Assembly (NCBI RefSeq): GCF_034424175.1
Contig: NZ_CP139986.1
Coordinates: forward strand, 1,736,001-1,800,000
Length of the DNA: 64,000 bases
DNA from: Kluyvera intermedia
Lineage (GTDB): Bacteria > Pseudomonadota > Gammaproteobacteria > Enterobacterales > Enterobacteriaceae
Direction: 5' to 3'
This document shows positions 44,835-53,906 of the stretch, piece by piece. The notes beneath the pieces were generated by a model. It did not search any database, was not told where the DNA came from, and saw only the letters and a program-made list of their open reading frames with translations. A program made the position numbers and the translations under genes. Positions within the stretch are counted from its first letter, which is position 1. Each line of letters starts with the position of its first letter.

Positions 44835-45677
44835 ATGACAACAAACAACCCGTTGATCTCCATCTATATGCCGACCTGGAATCGACAACAGCTGGCGATC
44901 CGTGCCATCAAATCGGTTCTGCGCCAGGATTATCCCCATTGGGAAATGATCATCGTCGATGACTGCTCCAGCAGCTTTGAACAGCTTCAGCAGTATATTG
45001 ACGACCTTGGCGATGCCCGCGTGCAGTACACCCGTAATGACTTTAATTCAGGCGCTTGCGCGGTGCGAAACCAGGCTATTTTACGCGCGCATGGACAGTT
45101 TATTACTGGTATCGATGATGATGACGAATGGACGCCCAATCGCCTGTCTGTGTTTCTCGAACATCAACAGCAACTGACCAGTCATGCGTTTTTATACGCC
45201 AATGACTATGTGTGCGAAGGTGAAGTGTACTCACAGCCAGCAAGCTTGCCGCTGTATCCGAAATCACCGTTTTCACGCCAGCTGTTTTACAAACGTAATA
45301 TCGTCGGTAATCAGGTGTTTAGCTGGGCATGGCGCTTTAAAGAGAGCCTGTTTGATACCGAACTGAAAGCGGCGCAGGACTATGACATTTTCCTGCGAAT
45401 GGTGGTGGCCTACGGGGAACCGTGGAAAATTGACGCGGCAACGCAAATTTTGCACATCAATCACGGCGAAATGCAGATCACCTCATCGCCGAAAAAATTC
45501 TCCGGCTACTTCAGCTTTTACCGCAAACACAAAGCCAAATTCGACCGTGCCAGCAAGAAGTACCAGCTGTATACGCTCTATCAGATTCGCAACAAGCACA
45601 TGACCTGGAAAACGTTCCTGACGCTGCTGTCGGTACGCAACGGGAAACGCTGGGTGGACGGATTACGGAGCAAATGA
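44835..45677 (+). CDS. wcaA: colanic acid glycosyltransferase WcaA
   Basis: 280 residues (E. coli 279). GT2 family with N-terminal SIYMPTWNRQQLAIRAIKSV, the nucleotide-sugar Asp in MIIVDDCSS and the metal site GIDDDDEW. It is thought to add glucuronic acid to the unit. GGAG at 44824-44827 sets the start; the longer frame would read through the repeat. It overlaps wcaB by 4 bases. Confidence 0.94.
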   Translation: MTTNNPLISIYMPTWNRQQLAIRAIKSVLRQDYPHWEMIIVDDCSSSFEQLQQYIDDLGDARVQYTRNDFNSGACAVRNQAILRAHGQFITGIDDDDEWTPNRLSVFLEHQQQLTSHAFLYANDYVCEGEVYSQPASLPLYPKSPFSRQLFYKRNIVGNQVFSWAWRFKESLFDTELKAAQDYDIFLRMVVAYGEPWKIDAATQILHINHGEMQITSSPKKFSGYFSFYRKHKAKFDRASKKYQLYTLYQIRNKHMTWKTFLTLLSVRNGKRWVDGLRSK

Positions 45678-46168
45678 TGCTGCTGGAAGATTTACGCGCT
45701 AACAGCTGGAGCCTGCGCCCATGCTGCATGGTCACAGCCTATCGCATTGCTCATTTCTGCTCGGTATGGCGCAAAAAAAATGTGTTGAACAATCTGTGGG
45801 CAGCGCCGGTTCTGGTGCTGTACCGCATTATCACCGAATGCTTTTTCGGCTATGAAATTCAGGCGGCGGCGACGATTGGCCGACGCTTCACCATCCACCA
45901 CGGCTATGCGGTAGTTATCAATAAAAACGTCGTGGCAGGCGATGACCTGACGATTCGCCACGGTATCACATTGGGTAATCGTGGCCCGAATAGCCTCGCT
46001 TGCCCCATGTTAGGTAACAACGTTGAACTCGGGGCAAACGTGGTGATTATCGGCGGCGTGACCGTGGGAAATAACGTTACGGTCGGCGCGGGCAGCGTCG
46101 TACTCGACGATATCCCTGATAACGCGCTGGTGGTGGGTGAAAAAGCGCGAGTGAAGGTAATTAAATGA
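45674..46168 (+). CDS. wcaB: colanic acid O-acetyltransferase WcaB
   Basis: 164 residues (E. coli 162). Left-handed beta-helix acyltransferase of the serine-acetyltransferase type. Hexapeptide repeats run from IGRRFTIHHGYAVVINKNVV through VELGANVVIIGGVTVGNNVT with the active His in TIRHGITLGN. It acetylates a sugar of colanic acid with acetyl-CoA. ATGA overlaps on both sides. Confidence 0.94.
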   Translation: MMLLEDLRANSWSLRPCCMVTAYRIAHFCSVWRKKNVLNNLWAAPVLVLYRIITECFFGYEIQAAATIGRRFTIHHGYAVVINKNVVAGDDLTIRHGITLGNRGPNSLACPMLGNNVELGANVVIIGGVTVGNNVTVGAGSVVLDDIPDNALVVGEKARVKVIK

Positions 46169-47382
46169 ATATTCTGCAATTTAACGTTCGCCTTGCCGAA
46201 GGTGGCGCGGCGGGTGTCGCGCTGGACTTACACCAGCGAGCGCTGCGTCAGGGGATGAATTCTACCTTTATCTACGGTTACGGTAAGGGGGGTAAAAAAA
46301 GTGTCAGCCACGACCGTTACCCGCAGGTGGTGAAACAGACCACCCGGCTGACATCGGTGGCGAACCTGGCGCTGTTTCGCCTGTTTAATCGCGATCTCTT
46401 TGGCAACCTCAATAATCTCTACCGCCAGGTCACGCGTCTTGAGGGGCCAGTCGTGCTGCACTTTCATGTGATGCACAGCTACTGGCTGAATCTGGCTGAT
46501 ATCGTGCATTTTTGCGAGCGCGTTAAGGCGCATAAAAGTGACGTGACCTTTATCTGGACGCTGCATGACCACTGGAGCGTAACTGGACGCTGCGCCTTTT
46601 TAGACGGCTGCGAAGGCTGGAAAAGTCACTGCCAGAAATGCCCGACCTTAAATAACTATCCGCCGGTAAAAGTGGACAGGGCACACAGCCTGGTCGATGA
46701 AAAACGCCAGCTATTCCGCCAGATGCTGGCGCTGGGATGCCGCTTTATCTCACCCAGTCAGCATGTCGCAGATGCTTTCAATAGCCTTTACGGCGCCGGA
46801 CGCTGCCAGATTATCAACAACGGCATTGATGTGGCGACCGAATCGATTCTGGCAGAGCTAACCCCCATCAAGGCAACGGCAGCACGACCTAAAATTGCCG
46901 TGGTGGCGCACGACCTGCGCTATGACGGTAAAACCAACCAGCAACTGGTGCGCGATATCATTGCTCTGGGTGACAAAGTGGAAATCCACACCTTCGGTAA
47001 GTTCTCACCGTTTGAGGGGAGCAACGTGGTTAACCACGGTTTCCTCACCGATAAGTACCAGTTGATGAGTGAACTTAACCCGCTGGATGCGCTGCTGTTT
47101 AGTTCCAGAGTCGATAACTATCCGCTGATCCTTTGCGAGGCGCTGTCGATTGGCGTCCCGGTGATTGCTACCCACAGTGAAGCGGCGAAAGAAGTGCTGG
47201 AAAAATCGGGCGGCCGTACGGTTGACGACGCGGACGTGCTGGCGCTGGTGCAGCGACCAAAAGCTGAAATCGCCCAGGCGGTATTTGGCACTACGCTGGA
47301 AACATTTAGTGCGCGTAGCCGCAAGGCTTATAGCGGGCAGCAGATGCTGGAGGAATATGTCTCGTTCTATCAGAGTCTGTAG
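46165..47382 (+). CDS. wcaC: colanic acid glycosyltransferase WcaC
   Basis: 405 residues, GT4-type with GT-B fold. Donor-binding C-terminal part with LLFSSRVDNYPLILCEALSIG and VIATHSEAAKEVLEKSGG, the E-x7-E region of GT4 enzymes. Thought to add galactose. The start overlaps wcaB by 4 bases; the wcaD start lies inside its last 26 bases. Confidence 0.94.
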   Translation: MNILQFNVRLAEGGAAGVALDLHQRALRQGMNSTFIYGYGKGGKKSVSHDRYPQVVKQTTRLTSVANLALFRLFNRDLFGNLNNLYRQVTRLEGPVVLHFHVMHSYWLNLADIVHFCERVKAHKSDVTFIWTLHDHWSVTGRCAFLDGCEGWKSHCQKCPTLNNYPPVKVDRAHSLVDEKRQLFRQMLALGCRFISPSQHVADAFNSLYGAGRCQIINNGIDVATESILAELTPIKATAARPKIAVVAHDLRYDGKTNQQLVRDIIALGDKVEIHTFGKFSPFEGSNVVNHGFLTDKYQLMSELNPLDALLFSSRVDNYPLILCEALSIGVPVIATHSEAAKEVLEKSGGRTVDDADVLALVQRPKAEIAQAVFGTTLETFSARSRKAYSGQQMLEEYVSFYQSL

Positions 47383-48580
47383 CTACCTGCTGCTGCCGTT
47401 AATCTACCTATTGGTTAACGTGAAACTGGCGCAGCTCGGCGAGAGTTTTCCTATCACCATTGTGACTTTCCTGCCGCTGCTGCTGTTACTGTTTGTTGAG
47501 CGCATCAATCTTAAAAAGCTGATGATTGCCCTCGGGTTGGGCGTGGGGCTGACGCTGTTTAACTACGTGTTTGGTCAGTCGCTGGACCCGAGTAAATACG
47601 TCACTTCAACGATGCTGTTTGTCTACATCGTGATAATCATTGGTATGGTCTGGAGCATTCGCTTCAAAACGATTTCTCCCCATAACCACCGTAAGATCCT
47701 GCGCTTCTTCTACGTGGTGATTACCATTATTGTGCTGCTGGCCGCCCTTGAAATGGCACAGATTATTCTGTTTGGCGGCAGTAGTCTGATTGAGATAATT
47801 TCGAAATATCTTATATACAGTAATAGCTATGTACTGAATTTCATCAAATTCGGTGGCAAACGTACCACCGCGCTCTATTTTGAACCGGCATTCTTCGCTC
47901 TGGCATTAATCTCAATTTGGCTTTGTATCAAACAGTTTGGTATCAAAACCCCGAAGTCTGATGCTATGATTCTGGCAGGGATAATTCTTTCTGGTTCGTT
48001 CTCTGGGGTGATGACATTTATTTTGTTTTACCTTCTGGAGTGGGCGTTTCAGTATTTGAATAAAGAGGCCATCAAGAAGAAATTACCGTTGGCGATTATT
48101 TCACTAGGCGTTTTTTTAGTCGGTTTGGTTTTCGCTTTCCCGTATATTGCAACGCGCCTTGGCGACCTTGGAACAGAAGGTTCATCATCGTATTACCGCA
48201 TTATCGGTCCGTTAGTGATGGTCGGTTATTCATTAACCAGCGTTGATGGGGTGATTCGTTTCGGTTCTCTTTACGAATATGTTGCATCATTCGGAATATT
48301 TAACGGTGCGGATGTCGGAAAAACCATAGACAATGGTCTGTATCTGTTAATGATATATTTTTCATGGTTTGCCGTAATATTGACTGCCGGTTATCTGTAT
48401 TACGTATTTAAACTGTTCGTTAACGCTTTTGGGAATAATCGCAATTTCGCCGTGCAGTTGTATCTTTTCACGCCGATATCATTATTTTTTACCGGTTCGA
48501 TATTTAGCCCGGAATATGCGTTTTTAATTGTTTGTCCATTTATTCTGCGTAAAGCATTGAATATTGCCGACAGCAGATGA
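47357..48580 (+). CDS. wcaD: colanic acid polymerase WcaD (Wzy-type)
   Basis: 407 residues (E. coli 405), about ten TMs. The start at 47357 (MSRSIRVCSYLLLPLIY) has GGAGG 3-7 bases upstream and overlaps wcaC by 26 bases; a longer frame inside wcaC is rejected. Joins repeat units on undecaprenyl diphosphate on the periplasmic side. Conserved FGGKRTTALYFEPAFFALAL and LGDLGTEGSSSYYRI. Composition in 47780-48560 is more AT-rich than the neighbours, common for Wzy genes. Confidence 0.94.
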   Translation: MSRSIRVCSYLLLPLIYLLVNVKLAQLGESFPITIVTFLPLLLLLFVERINLKKLMIALGLGVGLTLFNYVFGQSLDPSKYVTSTMLFVYIVIIIGMVWSIRFKTISPHNHRKILRFFYVVITIIVLLAALEMAQIILFGGSSLIEIISKYLIYSNSYVLNFIKFGGKRTTALYFEPAFFALALISIWLCIKQFGIKTPKSDAMILAGIILSGSFSGVMTFILFYLLEWAFQYLNKEAIKKKLPLAIISLGVFLVGLVFAFPYIATRLGDLGTEGSSSYYRIIGPLVMVGYSLTSVDGVIRFGSLYEYVASFGIFNGADVGKTIDNGLYLLMIYFSWFAVILTAGYLYYVFKLFVNAFGNNRNFAVQLYLFTPISLFFTGSIFSPEYAFLIVCPFILRKALNIADSR

Positions 48581-48588
48581 GGTGAAAC

Positions 48589-49335
48589 ATGTTGTTAAGC
48601 GTGATTACCGTAGCCTTTAAGAACTACGAAGGTGTGGTGAAAACCTGGCGTTCACTGGCGCATCTGGCGGGCGACCCTAGCCTGAGCTTTGAGTGGATTG
48701 TGGTAGACGGCGGTTCGCAAGATGGCACGGCGGAATTTCTCGAAAAACGTAATGGGCAGTACCAGTTACGTTACGTCAGCGAGCCCGATAAGGGTCTGTA
48801 CGATGCGATGAATAAAGGCATTCGCATGGCGCAGGGGAAATTTGTGTTGTTCCTCAATTCGGGTGACAGTTTCCACCCGGATGTCGCGCAGTTTGTCCGC
48901 CAGCTTCGCGGGCAGAAAGATAACGCGATGTTTCTCGGAGACGCAATGCTGGACTTTGGCGATGGCAACCAGATTCGCCGTAGCGCCAAGCAGGGTTGGT
49001 ATATTTACCACAGTCTTCCGGCCAGCCATCAGGCTATTTTCTTCCCGCTGCGTGGGCTGAAAGATTATCCGTATGATGTTCAGTATCGCGTGTCATCGGA
49101 CTATGCGTTAACCGCCAGAATGTATAAATCAGGTTATGGATTTAAGCGTATTAAAGGGCTGGTATCTGAGTTTTCGATGGGCGGTGTGTCAACCACTAAT
49201 AATCTGCAATTATGTCAGGATGCCAAAAAAGTGCAGCAAGAAATATTGCGCATGCCAGCGCTGCTGACAGAATTATCTTATTTATTACGCCTGCGAACAA
49301 CCGGTAAAACCAAGGCGCTGTATAACAAGGCCTAA
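48589..49335 (+). CDS. wcaE: colanic acid glycosyltransferase WcaE
   Basis: 248 residues, the E. coli length, GT2 family. N-terminal LSVITVAFKNYEGVVKTW, substrate Asp in WIVVDGGSQDGT, metal motif region FLNSGDSFH and SSDYALTARMYKSGY are intact. Thought to add the second fucose. GGTG 5 bases before the ATG; it follows wcaD by 8 bases. Confidence 0.95.
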   Translation: MLLSVITVAFKNYEGVVKTWRSLAHLAGDPSLSFEWIVVDGGSQDGTAEFLEKRNGQYQLRYVSEPDKGLYDAMNKGIRMAQGKFVLFLNSGDSFHPDVAQFVRQLRGQKDNAMFLGDAMLDFGDGNQIRRSAKQGWYIYHSLPASHQAIFFPLRGLKDYPYDVQYRVSSDYALTARMYKSGYGFKRIKGLVSEFSMGGVSTTNNLQLCQDAKKVQQEILRMPALLTELSYLLRLRTTGKTKALYNKA

Positions 49336-49344
49336 GGAAATACG

Positions 49345-49887
49345 ATGCAGGAATTATCCGGCTTTACGGTGCCAAAAGGATTTCGCGGCGCTGGTGCTAT
49401 TAAAGTCCAGCTATGGTGGGCAGTACAGGCCACATTATTTGCCTGGTCACCGCAGATACTCTATCGCTGGCGTGCATTTTTATTACGCTTGTTTGGCGCA
49501 AAAATAGGAAAAAACGTAGTGATTCGCCCGTCGGTGAAAATTACCTACCCGTGGAAATTGACTATTGGTGATTATGCCTGGGTGGGGGATGACGCGGTGT
49601 TATACACCCTCGGTGATATTACCCTTGGTGCAAATTCTGTGGTATCGCAGAAGTGTTATTTATGCACCGGCAGTCACGATTATCAAAGCGCGCATTTTGA
49701 TATTAATGCCGCGCCGATTGTGGTCGGTGAAAAATGTTGGCTGGCAACGGATGTTTTTATTGCACCCGGCATAACGATTGGTGACGGCACGATTGTTGGT
49801 GCACGCAGCAGCGTTTTTAAATCGCTACCGGCAAGCAGCGTTTGCCGTGGCAATCCCGCAACGGTGGTGCGGGCGCGGGAGAGTTGA
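49345..49887 (+). CDS. wcaF: colanic acid O-acetyltransferase WcaF
   Basis: 180 residues (E. coli 182). Left-handed beta-helix acetyltransferase of the NodL/LacA type, with N-terminal LYRWRAFLLRLFGAKIGKNV, active-site His in CTGSHDYQSAHF and repeats IVVGEKCWLATDVFIAPGIT. It acetylates fucose in the unit. A repeat element follows its stop. Confidence 0.95.
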   Translation: MQELSGFTVPKGFRGAGAIKVQLWWAVQATLFAWSPQILYRWRAFLLRLFGAKIGKNVVIRPSVKITYPWKLTIGDYAWVGDDAVLYTLGDITLGANSVVSQKCYLCTGSHDYQSAHFDINAAPIVVGEKCWLATDVFIAPGITIGDGTIVGARSSVFKSLPASSVCRGNPATVVRARES

Positions 49888-49894
49888 GATTTTG

Positions 49895-50062
49895 CCCCTC
49901 ACCCCGGCCCTCTCCCCAAAGGGGCAAGGGAGAAAACCGAACGGCCACCTTTTCTCCTTTGGGGCAAGGGAGAAAACCGAACGGCCACCTTTTCTCCTTT
50001 GGAGTAAGGGAGAAAACCGGACTGTCCCCTCTCCCCTTTGGGGAGAGGGCTAGGGTGAGGGG
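49895..50062. repeat. hairpin repeat (copy 2) with internal 40-bp tandem repeat
   Basis: Terminal inverted repeats of about 28 bp (CCCCTCACCCCGGCCCTCTC ... GAGAGGGCTAGGGTGAGGGG). Between them a 40-bp unit repeats 2.5 times: 49921-49960, 49961-50000 (identical), and 50001-50020 diverged. Unit begins GGGGCAAGGGAGAAAACCGA. Between wcaF and gmd; short frames in it are artefacts. Confidence 0.85.
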
Positions 50063-50109
50063 AAAACCCCGCATTACTGCTAAATCCTAATAAACGAAGG
50101 AAATAAATT

Positions 50110-51231
50110 ATGTCGAAAGTCGCACTCATTACCGGCGTAACCGGGCAGGATGGTTCATACCTGGCAGAGCTTTTGCTGGAAAAAGGCTATGAAGTTCACG
50201 GGATTAAGCGTCGTGCTTCTTCCTTTAATACCGAACGTGTCGATCACATCTATCAGGATCCGCACACCAGCAACCCGAAATTTCACCTGCACTATGGCGA
50301 TTTGACCGACAGCTCCAACCTGACGCGTATTCTGCAGGAAGTGCAGCCTGATGAGGTCTACAACCTCGGCGCCATGAGCCACGTGGCGGTATCGTTCGAA
50401 TCCCCGGAATATACCGCTGATGTGGATGCGATGGGCACACTGCGTCTGCTGGAAGCCATCCGCTTCTTAGGTCTGGAGAAGAAAACCCGTTTCTATCAGG
50501 CGTCGACTTCTGAGCTGTACGGCCTGGTGCAGGAAATTCCGCAGAAAGAAACCACCCCGTTCTACCCGCGCTCACCGTATGCGGTCGCCAAGCTGTACGC
50601 CTACTGGATAACCGTCAACTACCGTGAATCCTATGGTATGTACGCCTGTAACGGAATCCTGTTTAACCATGAGTCTCCGCGCCGTGGCGAAACCTTCGTG
50701 ACCCGTAAAATCACCCGCGCGATTGCCAATATCGCCCAGGGTCTGGAGAAGTGCCTGTATCTGGGCAACATGGACTCACTGCGTGACTGGGGCCATGCCA
50801 AAGACTACGTCAAAATGCAGTGGATGATGCTGCAACAAGAGCAGCCGGAAGATTTCGTGATTGCCACCGGCGTGCAGTACTCCGTACGTCAGTTCGTCGA
50901 AATGGCCGCCGCTCAGTTGGGTATCAAACTGCGCTTTGAAGGTACCGGCGTGGAAGAGAAGGGCATTGTGGTATCCGTCACCGGTCATGATGCGCCGGGC
51001 GTGAAGCCGGGCGATGTGATGGTTGCCGTCGATCCGCGCTACTTCCGTCCTGCCGAAGTGGAAACTCTGCTCGGTGACCCAACCAAAGCCCACGAGAAAC
51101 TGGGATGGAAGCCGGAAATCACCCTGCAGGAGATGGTCTCCGAAATGGTCGCGAAAGATCTGGAAGCGGCGAAGAAACACTCATTGCTGAAGTCCCACGG
51201 TTACGAAGTGGCGATTGCGCTGGAGTCTTAA
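50110..51231 (+). CDS. gmd: GDP-mannose 4,6-dehydratase
   Basis: 373 residues, the E. coli length. Turns GDP-mannose into GDP-4-keto-6-deoxymannose, first step to GDP-fucose. NADP site TGVTGQDGSYLAE, catalytic triad in SELYG and YAVAKLYAYW (Tyr-xxx-Lys), and NHESPRRGETFV are intact. fcl follows after 3 bases. Confidence 0.98.
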   Translation: MSKVALITGVTGQDGSYLAELLLEKGYEVHGIKRRASSFNTERVDHIYQDPHTSNPKFHLHYGDLTDSSNLTRILQEVQPDEVYNLGAMSHVAVSFESPEYTADVDAMGTLRLLEAIRFLGLEKKTRFYQASTSELYGLVQEIPQKETTPFYPRSPYAVAKLYAYWITVNYRESYGMYACNGILFNHESPRRGETFVTRKITRAIANIAQGLEKCLYLGNMDSLRDWGHAKDYVKMQWMMLQQEQPEDFVIATGVQYSVRQFVEMAAAQLGIKLRFEGTGVEEKGIVVSVTGHDAPGVKPGDVMVAVDPRYFRPAEVETLLGDPTKAHEKLGWKPEITLQEMVSEMVAKDLEAAKKHSLLKSHGYEVAIALES

Positions 51232-51234
51232 GTT

Positions 51235-52200
51235 ATGACCCGACAACGTATTTTTGTGGCGGGCCACCGGGGAATGGTGGGTTCAGCCATCGTTCGCCAG
51301 CTTGAACAGCGTGGCGATGTCGATTTAGTGGTACGTCACCGCGACGAGCTTAACCTGCTGGACAGCCGCGAGGTGAATGATTTCTTCGCCCGCGAAAACA
51401 TCGACCAGGTGTATCTGGCGGCGGCGAAGGTGGGCGGTATTGTCGCCAACAACACCTTCCCGGCGGATTTCATCTACGAGAATATGATGATTGAGAGCAA
51501 CATTATTCACGCGGCGCATAGCCACAATGTGAATAAGCTGCTGTTCCTCGGCTCATCATGTATCTATCCGAAGATGGCTAACCAGCCGATGCACGAAAGC
51601 GAACTGTTACAGGGGACGCTGGAACCGACTAACGAACCGTATGCGATAGCCAAAATCGCCGGTATCAAACTGTGTGAGTCATACAACCGTCAGCATAACC
51701 GCGACTACCGTTCGGTGATGCCGACCAATCTGTATGGGCCAAACGACAACTTCCACCCGAGCAATTCACATGTGATCCCGGCGCTCTTACGCCGCTTCCA
51801 TGAGGCGGCACAGCGAAATGCAGCGGATGTGGTGGTGTGGGGCAGCGGTACGCCGATGCGTGAATTCTTGCACGTGGATGATATGGCTGCGGCCAGTATC
51901 CATGTGATGGAACTGGATCGCAGCGTCTGGCTTGAGAATACCCAGCCGATGCTGTCGCACATCAATGTCGGTACCGGCGTTGACTGCACCATCCGCGAAC
52001 TGGCGCAGACGTTGGCCAAGGTAGTGGGCTTTACCGGGCGGGTGGTATTTGATGCGACCAAGCCGGACGGCACGCCGCGCAAGCTGCTGGATGTCTCGCG
52101 TCTGCATCAACTGGGCTGGTATCACGAAATTTCGCTGGAAGCCGGTCTTGCCAGCACCTACCAGTGGTTTTTAGAAAACCAGCAACGCTTTCGGGGGTAA
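51235..52200 (+). CDS. fcl: GDP-fucose synthetase (WcaG)
   Basis: 321 residues, the E. coli length. It epimerises and reduces GDP-4-keto-6-deoxymannose to GDP-L-fucose. N-terminal GHRGMVGSAIVRQLE NADP motif, SSCIYPK with catalytic Ser, and YAIAKIAG (Tyr-xxx-Lys) are intact. Short intergenic gaps on both sides (3 and 3 bases). Confidence 0.98.
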   Translation: MTRQRIFVAGHRGMVGSAIVRQLEQRGDVDLVVRHRDELNLLDSREVNDFFARENIDQVYLAAAKVGGIVANNTFPADFIYENMMIESNIIHAAHSHNVNKLLFLGSSCIYPKMANQPMHESELLQGTLEPTNEPYAIAKIAGIKLCESYNRQHNRDYRSVMPTNLYGPNDNFHPSNSHVIPALLRRFHEAAQRNAADVVVWGSGTPMREFLHVDDMAAASIHVMELDRSVWLENTQPMLSHINVGTGVDCTIRELAQTLAKVVGFTGRVVFDATKPDGTPRKLLDVSRLHQLGWYHEISLEAGLASTYQWFLENQQRFRG

Positions 52201-52203
52201 CCG

Positions 52204-52683
52204 ATGTTTCTGAGCCAGCAAGCTTTTGCCACCGTGGTGGAATCGACGCCGCTTATCTCCATCGATCTGATTGTTGAGAATGAGCAGGGTGAGATTCTAC
52301 TGGGCAAACGTACCAACCGCCCCGCCCAGGGATACTGGTTTGTCCCAGGCGGACGGGTACAAAAAGATGAATCGCTGGCCGACGCGTTTGCCCGCCTGAC
52401 CGAAGCTGAACTGGGGCTGAGCCTGCCGATAACGGCGGGCCACTTCCACGGCGTCTGGCAGCATTTTTATGACGATAACTTCTCCGGCGAGCATTTTTCG
52501 ACTCACTATATCGTGCTGGCGTTTCGTGTGCAGGTGAAGGCCGAGGCTCTCACGCCGCCAACCGAGCAGCACAATGATTATCGTTGGCTGAGTCCGAAAA
52601 CGCTGCTGGATGACGACACCGTTCATGACAACAGCCGTAACTACTTCCGGGTGGAGAAAATGGCCGAGGTACCGGGCTTATGA
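52204..52683 (+). CDS. gmm: GDP-mannose mannosyl hydrolase (WcaH)
   Basis: 159 residues, Nudix fold. Hydrolyses GDP-mannose or GDP-glucose to GDP and sugar. The Nudix box GGRVQKDESLADAFARLTEA is modified, ending LTEAEL rather than REExxE, as is usual for Gmm. ATGA overlap with wcaI. Confidence 0.96.
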   Translation: MFLSQQAFATVVESTPLISIDLIVENEQGEILLGKRTNRPAQGYWFVPGGRVQKDESLADAFARLTEAELGLSLPITAGHFHGVWQHFYDDNFSGEHFSTHYIVLAFRVQVKAEALTPPTEQHNDYRWLSPKTLLDDDTVHDNSRNYFRVEKMAEVPGL

Positions 52684-53903
52684 AAATCCTGGTGTACGGC
52701 ATTAACTATTCGCCGGAGCTGACCGGTATCGGCAAATACACCGGTGAAATGGTGGAGTGGATGACGCAGCAGGGGCACGAGGTGCGGGTGATTACCGCAC
52801 CGCCGTACTACCCGGAGTGGCAGGTTGGCGTGAACTACTCGGCCTGGCGCTATCGTCGGGAAGAGGGGGCAGCCACGGTGTGGCGCTGCCCGCTGTACGT
52901 GCCGAAACAACCGTCGACCATCAAACGTCTGCTTCACCTCAGCAGCTTTGCGGTAAGCAGTTTCTTCCCACTCATGGCGCAGCGAAGCTGGAAGCCCGAT
53001 CGCATCATCGGGGTGGTGCCGACGCTGTTTTGCACCCCGGGAATGCGCCTGCTGGCGAAACTCTCCGGTTCGCGCACGTTGCTGCATATTCAGGATTATG
53101 AAGTGGACGCCATGCTCGGCCTGGGAATGGCCGGGAAAGGCAAGTCAGGCAGTGTGGCAAAACTGGCGAGCGCCTTTGAGCGTAGCGCCCTGCACAACGT
53201 GGATAACGTTTCCACCATTTCGCGCTCAATGATGAAAAAAGCCTGCGAAAAAGGCGTGCCGATGGAAAAGGTAATTTTCTTCCCAAACTGGTCGGAAGTT
53301 TCCCGTTTCCGTGATGTATCGGAAACCCTGATCATCGCTCTACGCCAGCGTCTGGGCTTGCCAGAAGATCGCAAACTGATTCTCTATTCCGGCAATATCG
53401 GAGAAAAACAGGGACTGGAGAGCGTGATTGACGCCGCCGACCAGCTCCGCCATCAGCCCTGGTTATTTGTGATTGTCGGCCAGGGGGGGGGTAAAGCGCG
53501 GCTGGAAAAAATGGCCGCCGAACGTGGCCTGGATAATGTGAAATTCCTGCCGCTGCAATCCTATGAAGATTTACCCGCTCTGCTGGCGATGGGTGACTGC
53601 CATCTGGTTATCCAAAAGCGCGGTGCGGCGGATGCCGTCTTGCCTTCCAAGCTGACCAATATTCTGGCGGTCGGCGGTAACGCGGTGATAACCGCTGAAG
53701 CCGAAACCGAGCTGGGCCAGTTGTGTCAGGACAATCCGGGTATTGCGGTTTGCGTGACACCTGAATCGGTTCCGTCACTGGTGGAAGGGATTGAACGCGC
53801 GTTGATGATGCCAAAACAGAATGTTATCGCCCGCGCCTGGGCCGAACGCACGCTCGATAAAGAGCATGTTCTTGAACAATTTATGACAGATATTCGGGGT
53901 TAA
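52680..53903 (+). CDS. wcaI: colanic acid glycosyltransferase WcaI
   Basis: 407 residues, GT4 type. N-terminal LVYGINYSPELTGIGKYTGE and donor-site SGNIGEKQGLESVIDAAD, IQKRGAADAVLPSKLTNIL. Thought to add the first fucose to undecaprenyl-PP-glucose. manC follows after 3 bases. Confidence 0.94.
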   Translation: MKILVYGINYSPELTGIGKYTGEMVEWMTQQGHEVRVITAPPYYPEWQVGVNYSAWRYRREEGAATVWRCPLYVPKQPSTIKRLLHLSSFAVSSFFPLMAQRSWKPDRIIGVVPTLFCTPGMRLLAKLSGSRTLLHIQDYEVDAMLGLGMAGKGKSGSVAKLASAFERSALHNVDNVSTISRSMMKKACEKGVPMEKVIFFPNWSEVSRFRDVSETLIIALRQRLGLPEDRKLILYSGNIGEKQGLESVIDAADQLRHQPWLFVIVGQGGGKARLEKMAAERGLDNVKFLPLQSYEDLPALLAMGDCHLVIQKRGAADAVLPSKLTNILAVGGNAVITAEAETELGQLCQDNPGIAVCVTPESVPSLVEGIERALMMPKQNVIARAWAERTLDKEHVLEQFMTDIRG

Positions 53904-53906
53904 ACG

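Noticed and set aside
49778..50129. several short frames between wcaF and gmd
   Set aside because: They translate the inverted and tandem repeat (SPSPLWGEG-type peptides); a known artefact of such elements.
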